Source of the DNA: an uncultured Clostridium sp.
GTDB lineage: Bacteria; Bacillota; Clostridia; Lachnospirales; Lachnospiraceae
Assembly: GCA_945915475.1 (NCBI GenBank)
Contig: CAMEFI010000026.1
Location: 1 to 42,773, forward strand
Length of the DNA stretch: 42,773 nt
Reading direction: 5' to 3'
The notes beneath the pieces are model-generated. The model was not told where the DNA came from and ran no database searches. It saw only the letters and a program-made list of their open reading frames with translations. This document shows positions 34,109-42,704 of the stretch, in pieces. Positions within the stretch are counted from its first letter, which is position 1. Each line of letters begins with the position of its first letter. The translations under genes and the position numbers were made by a program.

Positions 34109-35371
34109 TTAATCCTTCCCAAACAAATCTCGTGTATACACTTTATCCAATACGTCATCTAAATTAGAGTCATAGCGGTTTGCAATAATGCTATGGCTCA
34201 TTTTTTTGAATTCATCTAGATTATTTACAATTCTGCTTCCGAAAAATGTGCTGCCATCTTCAAGAGTGGGTTCGTAGATGATAACAGTAGCACCTTTGGC
34301 TTTGATTCTTTTCATAACGCCTTGAATACTGCTTTGGCGAAAGTTATCAGAATTACTTTTCATGGTAAGACGGTAGACACCAATGATGCAGGCTTTTTCT
34401 TTATCAGCAGAATATTCCCCATTATGATAGTAATCGTAATAACCGGCAAGGCGTAAAACCTGATCAGCGATAAAGTCTTTGCGGGTTCGGTTGCTTTCCA
34501 CGATGGCAGACATCATATTTTGTGGGACATCATTATAGTTGGCGAGAAGCTGCTTTGTATCTTTTGGAAGACAATAGCCGCCGTAGCCAAAGGACGGATT
34601 GTTGTAATGGGTTCCAATGCGTGGATCAAGACAAACTCCGTTTATAATATCTCGTGTGTTTAAGCCTTTGATTTCAGCATAAGTGTCTAATTCGTTGAAG
34701 TATGATACACGGAGAGCCAAGTAGGTATTAGAGAACAGTTTTACAGCTTCAGCTTCGGTAGAACCCATAAAAAGCGTTTCGATATTTTCCTTCAGGGCAC
34801 CATCCTGTAACAATGCAGCGAAAGTGTGTGCTGCTTCAACCAGATGAGAATCATTTGGATCGGTGGACACAATGATACGGCTTGGATAAAGATTGTCGTA
34901 TAGTGCTTTTGATTCGCGAAGAAACTCAGGGCTGAAGAGGATATTGGAACTATGATATTTTTCACGAATGGATGCAGTATAACCGACTGGGACAGTAGAT
35001 TTTATTACGATAATTGCATCTGGATTTACTTTCAAAACCAGTTCGATAGCTGCTTCCACTGCAGAGGTATCGAAATAATTTTTCTGGCTGTCATAATTAG
35101 TCGGGGTAGCAATTATAACATAATCAGCGGTCTTGTATGCCGATTCTCCATCCAGTGACGCAGTCAGATCTAATTCTTTTGTAGAAAGATATTTTTCAAT
35201 ATATTCGTCCTGTATAGGAGAATGTCGTTGGTTGAGCATAGCAACTTTTTCTGGGAGAATATCTACAGCGGTCACCTGATTGTGCTGAGCCAATAAGACT
35301 GCAATTGATAAACCGACATAGCCGGTCCCAGCGACAGCAATTTTCATTGGAGTTGTTATTTGTCTTTTCAT
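34109..35371 (-). CDS. UDP-glucose/GDP-mannose dehydrogenase family protein (Ugd-like)
   Basis: The 420-residue enzyme has the NAD-binding start [36 protein letters not shown], the catalytic cysteine in GGYCLPKD and a C-terminal nucleotide-sugar region ([15 protein letters not shown]). Such enzymes oxidise UDP-glucose or a related NDP-sugar twice to the uronic acid. The frame starts at 35371 (MKRQITTP...), with AGGAAA about 12 bases upstream. An internal ATG at 35347 starts the usual family sequence but lacks a ribosome site. It is convergent with the island and may supply a uronate sugar to it or to an unrelated polysaccharide. Confidence 0.93.
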   Translation of the reverse strand: MKRQITTPMKIAVAGTGYVGLSIAVLLAQHNQVTAVDILPEKVAMLNQRHSPIQDEYIEKYLSTKELDLTASLDGESAYKTADYVIIATPTNYDSQKNYFDTSAVEAAIELVLKVNPDAIIVIKSTVPVGYTASIREKYHSSNILFSPEFLRESKALYDNLYPSRIIVSTDPNDSHLVEAAHTFAALLQDGALKENIETLFMGSTEAEAVKLFSNTYLALRVSYFNELDTYAEIKGLNTRDIINGVCLDPRIGTHYNNPSFGYGGYCLPKDTKQLLANYNDVPQNMMSAIVESNRTRKDFIADQVLRLAGYYDYYHNGEYSADKEKACIIGVYRLTMKSNSDNFRQSSIQGVMKRIKAKGATVIIYEPTLEDGSTFFGSRIVNNLDEFKKMSHSIIANRYDSNLDDVLDKVYTRDLFGKD

Positions 35372-35475
35372 TCGTCTTCACATTTCCTAATCTCTTAAAA
35401 GTAAGGCTCTGTATTCCGTTCTCCATTGTAATTGGTAAATAAAGGAGATATTGAGAATACCGATTTGTTACCCCA

Positions 35476-35503
35476 ATTATAGCATATGCAATAAATTAAG
35501 CAA
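35476..35503 (-). promoter_or_regulatory. Candidate sigma-A promoter for the Ugd-like gene
   Basis: On the minus strand a perfect TATAAT (35481 down to 35476) is preceded at 16 bases by TTGCTT (35503-35498). This gives a leader of about 100 nt. The -10 is convincing and the -35 is weak. Confidence 0.5.
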
Positions 35504-35581
35504 TTAGATATTAATAACAGCAGTCTAAGTCCGTCTGCATGCAATCAGCAAATGAAAACAAAGAAAAAATAAATTGCAAAA

Positions 35582-35619
35582 AGTTATAAAGAGTTATAAA
35601 AACGTGCGAAAGTTATAAA
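35582..35619 (+). repeat. Three copies of AGTTATAAA upstream of the broken ATPase
   Basis: The 9-mer AGTTATAAA occurs at 35582, 35592 and 35611, just before AAAGGAG and the ATG at 35631. The first two are ten bases apart, about one helical turn, as for a repeated operator. It could be an autoregulatory site of the now-broken gene. Confidence 0.6.
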
Positions 35620-35630
35620 GGAGAGCGTGC

Positions 35631-35999
35631 ATGACAAACCCATTTTCTTTATCGTTTGGGAAAGAACCGTTAAGTTTCATAGAGCGTGGTAGGCAGAGCC
35701 GGGAGATTACTGATAGTTTTTCGGAGGAAAATCCGTCTTGCCAGGTATATATGATTACCGGTGTACGAGGATCTGGTAAAACGGTTATGCTTACGGATAT
35801 TGCCAAGCATTTTCGCAAAGAAAAGGATTGGATTGTGGCGGATTTAAGTCCGGAAAGGGATTTGCTACAGATGCAAGATCAGAAGGTGAGTTCGATTCGT
35901 GCAAAAGCAGAAAAGAATTCGAGCAGTTTTGGGGTATATAGAGACCGGCTGATTAAAAAAGGTATTATTGTGTTTATTTCAGGATCAACTCCGGTTTGA
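35631..35999 (+). pseudogene. Internally deleted P-loop ATPase gene, fragment 1
   Basis: The 122-residue frame starts like a Firmicutes P-loop ATPase family of about 380-400 residues (MTNPFSLSFGKEPLSFI) and retains Walker A (TGVRGSGKT, ~42-50). After DLSPERDLLQ at ~80 it jumps to what looks like the family's C-terminal winged-helix end (SSFGVYRDRLIKKGIIVF) and stops. Walker B and the sensor regions are missing, so it should be non-functional. Its promoter region and ribosome site are intact. The 3' end overlaps the convergent phosphoesterase gene by 26 bases, marking the deletion edge. A second fragment of the same family lies at 37839. Confidence 0.75.
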
Positions 36000-36672
36000 A
36001 TTTCAGATAATCTCCCGATACAAGTTGGTATTCGATTCCATTTACATATCCCTTAAAGCTGTCATCGTAGCGCGCCTTGCCGTGGCAGTGGGAGTAGATG
36101 ACTTTGGATGCGCCGTATTCTTCGGCGATTCCGGTGAAGCAGCTTTCCTGCTCGCCGATGCTGGTCGGGGGATAATGCAGGAACATAATGTATTTGGTGA
36201 AGCCGGCAGACTTTGCCTGTTCAAAGGAGATGCGCAGGCGCTCTAATTCGCGGTCGCGGATCTTTTCGAAATGCTCGTAGGAATCTTTATTTTCGAAAGC
36301 ATATCCTTTTGTTCCGACCAACGCATAATCTTCGTATACATAGAAGTTGTTCTGCAGAAATTCTAATCTGCCTGCAAACTGTTGGTTGAGTTTCTCTGTC
36401 TTCTTGGCATCCCAGAACATGTCATGGTTGCCGCGGAGCAGGATTTTTCGGCCCGGAAGATTTTCGATGAATTCCAGATCCGGCTTGCATTCCTCGAGAT
36501 TGCGGCCCCAGGAGTGATCTCCGGTGATGACAACGGTGTCTGTTGCTTTCACTTTCTTATTCCAATATTTCCCGATCTTCTTTTCATGATTTTTCCACAC
36601 GGGATCAAATACTTCCATGGGTTTATCCACAAGAAAGCTCAGGTGGAAATCTCCGATTGCGTATAATGACAT
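35974..36672 (-). CDS. Calcineurin-like metallophosphoesterase
   Basis: This 232-residue cytosolic protein shows the ordered metal-binding motifs of the family: IGDFHLS (GDxH-like), VVITGDHSWG, LRGNHDMFW, MFLHYPP and SHCHG. It hydrolyses phosphomonoesters or diesters; the substrate is unknown. GAGGT lies just upstream of its ATG. It begins 14 bases downstream of the Rpn nuclease gene's end on the same strand, so the two may share an mRNA. It overlaps the tail of the ATPase pseudogene in the opposite orientation. Base composition here is closer to the right-hand core genes than to the AT-rich island. Confidence 0.9.
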   Translation of the reverse strand: MSLYAIGDFHLSFLVDKPMEVFDPVWKNHEKKIGKYWNKKVKATDTVVITGDHSWGRNLEECKPDLEFIENLPGRKILLRGNHDMFWDAKKTEKLNQQFAGRLEFLQNNFYVYEDYALVGTKGYAFENKDSYEHFEKIRDRELERLRISFEQAKSAGFTKYIMFLHYPPTSIGEQESCFTGIAEEYGASKVIYSHCHGKARYDDSFKGYVNGIEYQLVSGDYLKFKPELILK

Positions 36673-36686
36673 AGTATTTTACCTCA

Positions 36687-37667
36687 TTAAACGTTTGCCG
36701 GAAGTTTATATCCGGCCTCAATCATTGCTTTTTCAAAGTGTTCAATCGACATTTCTGCTTTTTGTGCACCGCGTGAAATTGGATAATCGCCATCCTGTAC
36801 GGATGAGAATATTTCATTAAGCCGCCCTTGAGATAATCCTTCTTCACGTCCTTGCCGGATCAAATCCGATGGTAATGTTAAAACTTTTCCACCCATAATA
36901 TCATCCATTCCTTTCCGAGCTTCGTTTTCCTTGGGAATGACATGGTCTGCAATCTCTTTGATGAGACATATCATATCTGTGTAAAGCTCTGACTTCTTTT
37001 CTTTTTCACAGGTATCTGTGAGTCGCTCATTTATCTTTCGATAGTCATCAAGAAGCTGGTTCAACCTCTTTTTGTTTGTTTTGTTGCTTTTTAAAAAATG
37101 TTCATATCTTAGGATATGATAGGGTAGCAGAATGAGAAGTTTTTTCTCGAACATGTCATTAACGGTATAGTGTTGTGCGTGAATGATCGGTATTCGGTAA
37201 TGCACCTGTTGTCCATCCGAGAAACGGACGATTGCTTCATGGTATTGCGGGAGAGAGCGGTGATTGCGGACGTACAATACGCATGACTGCGGAAATTCAA
37301 TCTCCCAGATCTCGCCTGAATCGGATGCATGTTCCAAGGCGATTGAGATATCGTACTCAAACATCCGGATTACCATCTCGGAATCCTTTTGCGACTGGCA
37401 TTCCAGGTGATAAATATGCCTGCCGATGCGGATGATCGAGTCGGTGATGATCTTGCCATACTTCTCGTAGTGCTCATTGCGTAGCTGCTCAAAATCCTCG
37501 TCCTCACTGTAATTTGTGTGGAACACTTCGTTGATCAGTGGGATGAGCAGTTGTGGCAGCTTCTGCGCGAAGGTTCGGAATACATCGTCGAACACTGTGC
37601 TGTGTGCCGCGCTTTCCTCCAGCGCTGGATTGACCGGCGTGGAAGCCTTCTCATTGGTTTGTTTCAT
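36687..37667 (-). CDS. Rpn-family PD-(D/E)XK nuclease-like protein
   Basis: This 326-residue protein has the layout of Rpn recombination-promoting nuclease/transposase-like proteins. FDDVFRTFAQKLPQLLIPLINEVF begins the nuclease part. The core then reads TDSIIRIGRHIYHLECQSQ, with the D and E-x-Q forming a PD-(D/E)XK variant. The remaining half is helical, ending in a flexible G/Q/E-rich linker (IRQGREEGLSQGRL) and a short C-terminal helix. Many paralogues occur per genome in Lachnospiraceae. It acts in DNA breakage, recombination or phage defence in the cases known. AAGGAAG precedes its start. Confidence 0.82.
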   Translation of the reverse strand: MKQTNEKASTPVNPALEESAAHSTVFDDVFRTFAQKLPQLLIPLINEVFHTNYSEDEDFEQLRNEHYEKYGKIITDSIIRIGRHIYHLECQSQKDSEMVIRMFEYDISIALEHASDSGEIWEIEFPQSCVLYVRNHRSLPQYHEAIVRFSDGQQVHYRIPIIHAQHYTVNDMFEKKLLILLPYHILRYEHFLKSNKTNKKRLNQLLDDYRKINERLTDTCEKEKKSELYTDMICLIKEIADHVIPKENEARKGMDDIMGGKVLTLPSDLIRQGREEGLSQGRLNEIFSSVQDGDYPISRGAQKAEMSIEHFEKAMIEAGYKLPANV

Positions 37668-37838
37668 TCCGTTTCTTCCTTTCTTAAATTATATCATAAC
37701 AGGGCTGTTTTACAACAAAAAACAGTCTGCCAGAATTTCAGCGTCAGAATTTCAGAATTCCAATTTCAAAAAATTCCAAAACAAGTATTCTATATTTAAT
37801 TTGTAAACTTGGGTATTGTGCACATGAATATATGCACC
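37668..37838. other. Intergenic A/T-rich spacer
   Basis: This gap is the upstream flank of the Rpn gene. It contains an 11-mer CAGAATTTCAG in two copies, 14 bases apart (37731 and 37745), and related AATTTC pieces. No promoter was clear enough to call. It ends where the second ATPase fragment begins. Confidence 0.5.
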
Positions 37839-37935
37839 ATATGATTACCGGGGTAAGAGGAACTGGTAAAATTGTTATGCTTACGCATATTGTCAAACAT
37901 TTTTGCAAGGAAAAGGATTGGATTGTAGTGGATTT
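37839..37935 (+). pseudogene. P-loop ATPase gene, fragment 2
   Basis: The 97-base segment is about 85% identical by eye to 35749-35845 and encodes MITGVRGTGKIVML followed by KDWIVVDF. It carries the Walker A region of the same ATPase family with the P-loop threonine replaced by isoleucine. Nothing of the family is recognisable before or after it, so it is a decayed relic. It stands in the same orientation as fragment 1, about 2.1 kb away, with two opposite-strand genes between. Confidence 0.75.
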
Positions 37936-37938
37936 TTT

Positions 37939-37967
37939 GTATACTTACGAGTATACTACTTATAAGT
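37939..37967 (+). promoter_or_regulatory. Two palindromes over the promoter of the DUF234-type ATPase
   Basis: GTATACT-TACG-AGTATAC (37939-37956) is a perfect 7-bp inverted repeat, followed by the perfect palindrome ACTTATAAGT (37958-37967). They cover a plausible -35 (TTGTAT, 37937-37942) and -10 (TTATAA, 37960-37965). This looks like a repressor-controlled promoter. The repressor is unknown. Confidence 0.55.
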
Positions 37968-37995
37968 ATATAAATTTACATTTGGAGGCTATACG

Positions 37996-39393
37996 ATGAT
38001 TGGACGCAAGGAAGAATTAGAGCAACTCGAAAATATGTATTGCAGTAAGCAATTTGAATTTCTGATTATGTATGGACGCAGACGTGTCGGAAAGACTACA
38101 ATTTTACAGGAATTTTCTTTAAAACATAGCTCAAATACGCTCTTTTTTTCTGCTCAGGAAAAAAATGATGCCTTAAATCTTGAGGATTTTTCGAAGCTTG
38201 TCCAAATACATTATAACGGACAATTTATATCTGATTTTCCATCTTGGGAGAATGCGCTTGATTATCTGACAAACAAATCAGGTACACAAAAGACGATAGT
38301 GATTATTGACGAATTTCCATTTTTGGCGGAGGCGAACCCTGCAATCAAAAGCATTTTGCAACATTTGATCGATCATCAATGGTCTGAGCGCAATTTTATG
38401 TTGATTCTCTGCGGATCCAGTGTGAGTTTTATGGTCAATGAAGTGATGGGCTATAAAAGTCCGTTGTACGGACGCATGACAGCATCGATGGAAGTGTTGC
38501 CGTTTGACTATTTGGATGCTGCACAATTTTTTCCAAATTTTAGCATAGAGCAACAACTGCTTGCTTTTGGAATTCTTGGTGGGATACCGCGATATTTGAA
38601 CGCTTTTTCCGATGAAAAAAGCATTAAGGAAAATATACAGGATGCAATATTACGCAATGGTGCGTTCTTGTATGACGAACCGATTATGTTGTTGAAAATG
38701 GAACTACGAGAGCCGAATGTCTATAACAGTATTCTTCAGGCGATTGCCCGAGGCTATAATAAAGTTTCGGAGATCGCAGATTGTACGCATGAAGAACGGT
38801 CGAAGTGCAGTAAATATCTTATTACGCTACAGTCGATTCGCCTTGTGGAAAAAAGGACACCGTGTGGGGAGAGTGAATCGAGCAAGAAAACAATCTACAC
38901 TTTGACGGATCATTTTTACCGGTTTTGGTATCAATTTGTATTTGCAAATAAAAGCTACTATGAGATGCTGGGAACAGGCGAAGCTGCGGATGAAATTATG
39001 ACGGATTTGTCAACCTATATGGGACAGGCGTTTGAGGATATCTGTGTGCAGTTTTTAAAAAGAAAGGCGAAAGCAAAGGAGTTGCCGTTCGTTCCTGCCG
39101 AAATGGGAAAATGGTGGGGGAACAACCCGGCGATTCGCGCGCAGGATGATGTTGATATACTGGCATACAATCGTAAGCGGACGGAGGCATTGTTTTGCGA
39201 ATGCAAATTTACCAATCGTCCGATGCCGATGGAAGAGTATGAGGATCTCGTCATTGCGACCAAAGCATTTCCGGAAGCAATTCGTAAGCATTTGATCTTT
39301 ATCAGTAAAAGCGGATATGCGGAATCGGTCCAACGACGTGCGGCAGAAGAAGGGGCGGTTTTATATACAATCGATGATTTGTTCCGCATATAA
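37996..39393 (+). CDS. P-loop ATPase with C-terminal DUF234/nuclease-like domain
   Basis: The 465-residue protein begins MIGRKEELEQLENMY and has Walker A GRRRVGKTT (~27-35), Walker B IVIIDEFPFL (~97-106) and a sensor-like LILCGSSVSFM. A winged-helix region follows (~225-310). The C-terminal DUF234-like domain contains DDVDILAYN and ALFCECKF, resembling a PD-(D/E)XK site (D, E-x-K). Members of this archaeal/bacterial ATPase family are widespread, often in mobile or variable regions, and their function is poorly known. GGAGG lies eight bases before ATG. It is unrelated in detail to the two ATPase relics nearby. Confidence 0.88.
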   Translation: MIGRKEELEQLENMYCSKQFEFLIMYGRRRVGKTTILQEFSLKHSSNTLFFSAQEKNDALNLEDFSKLVQIHYNGQFISDFPSWENALDYLTNKSGTQKTIVIIDEFPFLAEANPAIKSILQHLIDHQWSERNFMLILCGSSVSFMVNEVMGYKSPLYGRMTASMEVLPFDYLDAAQFFPNFSIEQQLLAFGILGGIPRYLNAFSDEKSIKENIQDAILRNGAFLYDEPIMLLKMELREPNVYNSILQAIARGYNKVSEIADCTHEERSKCSKYLITLQSIRLVEKRTPCGESESSKKTIYTLTDHFYRFWYQFVFANKSYYEMLGTGEAADEIMTDLSTYMGQAFEDICVQFLKRKAKAKELPFVPAEMGKWWGNNPAIRAQDDVDILAYNRKRTEALFCECKFTNRPMPMEEYEDLVIATKAFPEAIRKHLIFISKSGYAESVQRRAAEEGAVLYTIDDLFRI

Positions 39394-39421
39394 CTCGGCT
39401 TCAAATTCCCGGAATTGTATA

Positions 39422-39450
39422 TTGAAAAAACGCACTTCATAGCTTATGAT
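39422..39450 (+). promoter_or_regulatory. Sigma-A promoter of the ECF transporter operon
   Basis: TTGAAA (39422-39427), a 17-base spacer and TATGAT (39445-39450) make a good housekeeping promoter. It would start transcription near 39457 and give a leader of ~65 nt. Confidence 0.75.
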
Positions 39451-39464
39451 ATATGAGAACATGC

Positions 39465-39507
39465 GGCTGCATACAAGCAGCCAGGAGTAAAAGCTGCCAC
39501 AGGCAGC
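39465..39507 (+). promoter_or_regulatory. Twin hairpins in the ECF operon leader
   Basis: GGCTGC-ATACAA-GCAGCC (39465-39482) and GCTGCC-ACA-GGCAGC (39493-39507) form two adjacent 6-bp hairpins. The second ends six bases before the ribosome site. Their arms are related, so arms of one hairpin can pair with the other. No U tract follows. No known riboswitch class is recognised; a translational regulator is possible. Confidence 0.4.
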
Positions 39508-39521
39508 GAAAGGAGTACATT

Positions 39522-40076
39522 ATGAAAAACAAATTTGGTATCAAAGAAGTTGTTGCAACCGGTATTGGTACAGCGCTGTTTATCGTGCTGACAAACGTAC
39601 AGATTCCTCTTGGATTTATTCCAAACACATCTTTACAGCCGAGAGCTGCTCTGCTTGCATTCTTCGCAGCAGTGTTTGGCCCGGTGGTTGGCGGAATCAT
39701 GGGACTTGCAGGACATGCGATCGGAGACGCACTTTTCTACGGTAGTGTATGGTGGAGCTGGGTATTCCCGGATGCGGTATTCGGCATTGCAATCGGTCTT
39801 TTTGCAAAGCAGTTTGCAGTAAAAGAAGGCGGATTTACCAAGAAGCAGATTGTGAAGTTTAATGTGGTTCAGGTGATTGGAAACCTGATTGCATGGGTAG
39901 TTGTAGCGCCTGTATTGGATATTCTGATTTACGCAGAGCCTGTAAAAAAAGTATTTGCCCAGGGTGCAGCAGCTTTTGTAGCAAATATTATTGCAGTTGG
40001 CGTATTAGGAACGATTTTGACAGCAGCATATTCTAAGATTGGAGCGAAATCATCCAGTCTTTCAAAGGAAGATTAA
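39522..40076 (+). CDS. ECF transporter substrate-specificity (S) component
   Basis: This 184-residue integral membrane protein has about five hydrophobic segments. It begins MKNKFGIKEVVATGIGTALFIV and contains PNTSLQPRAALLAFFAAVFG and GHAIGDALFYGSVWWSW. It resembles the UPF0397 branch of ECF S components, related to the riboflavin-type S-component family. S components bind a vitamin or precursor and dock on the EcfA-A'-T module, encoded directly downstream. ATG 39522 is preferred over an upstream in-frame start because AAAGGAG lies seven bases before it. The substrate is not determinable. Confidence 0.88.
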   Translation: MKNKFGIKEVVATGIGTALFIVLTNVQIPLGFIPNTSLQPRAALLAFFAAVFGPVVGGIMGLAGHAIGDALFYGSVWWSWVFPDAVFGIAIGLFAKQFAVKEGGFTKKQIVKFNVVQVIGNLIAWVVVAPVLDILIYAEPVKKVFAQGAAAFVANIIAVGVLGTILTAAYSKIGAKSSSLSKED

Positions 40077-40082
40077 GATTTT

Positions 40083-41792
40083 ATGGAACCAATTATCGAA
40101 TTTAAGGATTATTCTTTTAAATATCGATCACAGGTAGAACCGACTCTTCTGGATATCAATCTATCGATCTATCCGGGAGAGAAGGTTTTGATTGTGGGAC
40201 CATCCGGTTCGGGCAAGTCGACGCTTGCCCATTGTATTAACGGGCTGGTTCCATTTTCATTTACCGGTGAGAGCACGGGAAGCTTGAAAATCGAAGGACA
40301 GGAGCCAAAGGAGCTTGGACTTTTTGGTCTGTCCAAGTTAGTCGGAACTGTCCTGCAGGATACGGATGGTCAGTTTATCGGACTTACGGTGGCAGAGGAT
40401 GTCGCTTTTTCTATGGAAAACGATTGTATTGCGCAGGATGAGATGTTTGAGCGTGTGGATCGTGTCGCAAAGACGGTGGATATCACGGATTTGCTGGATC
40501 ATGCGCCGAATGCATTGTCGGGAGGGCAGAAGCAGCGCGTTTCGATGGCGGGCGTCATTGTCGATGATGTAGATATCTTGTTGTTTGATGAGCCATTGGC
40601 AAATCTAGATCCGGCGACCGGTAAGCGTGCGATTGACCTGATCGATCGTATTCATAAGAAGAATAATACGACCATTCTGATCATTGAGCATCGTCTTGAG
40701 GATGCGCTATACCGCGATGTGGACCGGATTGTTGTAGTGGGAGATGGAAGGATCGTTGCCGATGTCCGGCCGGACGAGCTTTTGACGGGATCGGTGTTGA
40801 AGGAGCAGGGGATCCGTGAGCCTCTTTACATTACTGCATTAAAATATGCCGGATGCCGGATCGATAAAGCGGATCTGCCGCAGCATATTGAATCCATGAA
40901 TCTCTTGCCATACAAAGAGAAGGTACGGAACTGGTATGACAAGGTTCAGTTAACAAAGAAAACACCGAACAGGGAGCCGGCTTTAGAGATCCGTGACTTG
41001 AGTTTCTCCTATACACCGGGGCAGCCTGTTCTTTCACATATAGATTTCTCTATTTTCAGGGGAGAAATGGTGGCGCTTGTCGGCAAGAACGGCGCCGGAA
41101 AATCGACACTTGCGAGCCTGATCTGTGGCTTTATGCAGCCGGATCAAGGCGAAATTTATTTAAATGGGGATAATCTGGCGGGATATTCCATCAAGGAGCG
41201 CGGAGAGAAGATCGGTCTTGTGATGCAGAGCCCGAATCAGATGATCTCTAAGCCGATGATTTATGACGAAGTCGCATTGGGGCTTCGTGTGCGCGAGGTT
41301 GCAGAGGAGACAATTAAGGAGCGTGTGTTTGAAACCTTAAAGATCTGCGGGCTCTATCCGTTCCGGAACTGGCCGGTATCGGCGCTCAGTTTCGGGCAGA
41401 AAAAGCGTGTGACGATTGCATCCATCCTTGTGATGAATCCAGAAGTGTTAATTCTGGATGAACCGACCGCCGGACAGGATTTCCGACATTATACGGAAAT
41501 CATGGAGTTCCTGCGCAGGATTCATGAAAAACTGGGCATTACCATTATCATGATTACCCATGATATGCATCTGATGCTGGAATATACGGATCGTGCAATT
41601 GTGATCGCGGACGGCAAAATGCTTGCGGATGACACACCGGCGCATATTCTGACAAACGAGGAGATTTCCGACCGCGCTTATCTGAAGAAGACTTCACTTT
41701 ATGATCTGGCGGTGAAATGCGATATTGCGGAGCCGACGGCCTTCGTGGAGCGTTTTATCCAGTATGAGAGGGAGGTGGGAAGAGATGTCTAG
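40083..41792 (+). CDS. ECF transporter fused A-A' ATPase
   Basis: This 569-residue protein contains two ABC ATPase domains in one chain. The first (~1-245) has GPSGSGKST, signature LSGGQKQR and Walker B ILLFDEPLANLD. The second (~300-545) has GKNGAGKST, LSFGQKKR and VLILDEPTAGQD. It energises uptake through the S and T components encoded on either side. Fused EcfA-A' proteins of YkoD type commonly accompany UPF0397 S components. It starts six bases after the S gene and overlaps the T gene by eight bases. Confidence 0.96.
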   Translation: MEPIIEFKDYSFKYRSQVEPTLLDINLSIYPGEKVLIVGPSGSGKSTLAHCINGLVPFSFTGESTGSLKIEGQEPKELGLFGLSKLVGTVLQDTDGQFIGLTVAEDVAFSMENDCIAQDEMFERVDRVAKTVDITDLLDHAPNALSGGQKQRVSMAGVIVDDVDILLFDEPLANLDPATGKRAIDLIDRIHKKNNTTILIIEHRLEDALYRDVDRIVVVGDGRIVADVRPDELLTGSVLKEQGIREPLYITALKYAGCRIDKADLPQHIESMNLLPYKEKVRNWYDKVQLTKKTPNREPALEIRDLSFSYTPGQPVLSHIDFSIFRGEMVALVGKNGAGKSTLASLICGFMQPDQGEIYLNGDNLAGYSIKERGEKIGLVMQSPNQMISKPMIYDEVALGLRVREVAEETIKERVFETLKICGLYPFRNWPVSALSFGQKKRVTIASILVMNPEVLILDEPTAGQDFRHYTEIMEFLRRIHEKLGITIIMITHDMHLMLEYTDRAIVIADGKMLADDTPAHILTNEEISDRAYLKKTSLYDLAVKCDIAEPTAFVERFIQYEREVGRDV

Positions 41793-42612
41793 ATTATTGA
41801 CCTATGATCCGAAAGACACCTGGATCCATCGCCTGAGCGGTCTGACCAAACTTGTATTTTTCCTGATGTGGTCGATCGTCAGTATGATTACTTATGATAC
41901 GAGAGTCCTTCTCTTTATGCTGGTAAGCAGCCTGATCATTTTCCGGGTATCGAAGATCGAGTGGAAGCAGATTTCGACAGTGTTTAAGTTTATCTTGTTT
42001 TTCCTGTGTCTGAATCTGCTTGCAATCTTTCTCTTCTCACCGTATGAAGGTGTGAAAATTTACGGAGCACAGCACGATTTGTTACATATTGCCGGGAATT
42101 ATACGATTACGACAGAGCAGCTTTTTTACGAATTTAATATTATGATTAAGTACTTTACCGTTATTCCTGCGGTTCTGATGTTTATTCTGACGACGAATCC
42201 GAGTGAGTTTGCGGCATCTATGAACAAGATCGGCGTCAGCTATAAGATTAGTTATTCCATCGCGATTGCACTCCGCTACATTCCGGACGTGCAGGCGGAT
42301 TTTACAAAGATTAAGCATGCGCAAGAGGCACGCGGAATCGAGATGAGCTCCAAGTCCGGACTTATGGACCGGATCAAAAGCATGTCGGCGATTCTGTTTC
42401 CACTTATTTTTACCAGCATGGACCGCATCGATGTGATCAGTAACGCGATGGAGCTTCGCGGCTTCGGCAAAAACAGAAAGAGAACCTGGTATTCCGGTAA
42501 GAAACTTACAGGCAAGGATATTACGGTAATCGTTGCCGTGCTGATATTCGCTGTCGTGAGTCTGTTGATTACGTTTTCGGACGGCAGCCGATTCTACAAT
42601 CCGTTCGTGTAG
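41785..42612 (+). CDS. ECF transporter transmembrane (T) component
   Basis: The 275-residue EcfT/CbiQ-family protein has about five or six hydrophobic helices. It also carries two coupling-helix signatures containing an A-x-G-like triad, AQEARGIEMSS and AMELRGFGKN, which contact the two ATPase domains. The start is ATG 41785 inside the end of the ATPase gene, with GGGAGGTGGG immediately upstream. Longer frames to the left have no ribosome site. It completes a minimal S-AA'-T operon. Confidence 0.94.
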   Translation: MSRLLTYDPKDTWIHRLSGLTKLVFFLMWSIVSMITYDTRVLLFMLVSSLIIFRVSKIEWKQISTVFKFILFFLCLNLLAIFLFSPYEGVKIYGAQHDLLHIAGNYTITTEQLFYEFNIMIKYFTVIPAVLMFILTTNPSEFAASMNKIGVSYKISYSIAIALRYIPDVQADFTKIKHAQEARGIEMSSKSGLMDRIKSMSAILFPLIFTSMDRIDVISNAMELRGFGKNRKRTWYSGKKLTGKDITVIVAVLIFAVVSLLITFSDGSRFYNPFV

Positions 42613-42654
42613 TTATTTCGGATGACAGAGACATATTGCTTCTCAAAAATATAA

Positions 42655-42696
42655 AAGGTGTAAAGTTTTGATAATTCAACAAAGACTTTACACCTT
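42655..42696. terminator. Long hairpin, terminator best suited to a minus-strand gene
   Basis: AAGGTGTAAAG (42655-42665) pairs perfectly with CTTTACACCTT (42686-42696), and inner A/T pairs can extend the stem. On the minus strand the hairpin is followed by TTTTATATTTTT, a convincing U tract. On the plus strand no T run follows. It probably ends a gene entering from the right and may act bidirectionally for the ECF operon. Confidence 0.7.
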
Positions 42697-42704
42697 AGAT
42701 GTTG

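Noticed and set aside
39404-39416. AATTCC-C-GGAATT palindrome after the DUF234-type ATPase
   Set aside because: A single-base loop and no T run make it a poor terminator, and no other role is supported.
39450-39521. TPP, FMN or cobalamin riboswitch before the ECF operon
   Set aside because: The leader is only ~65 nt and lacks the conserved boxes of these classes.
42655-42696. Simple plus-strand terminator of the ECF operon
   Set aside because: The plus strand has no U tract after the hairpin. The minus strand does, so it was called as undirected and favouring a minus-strand gene.
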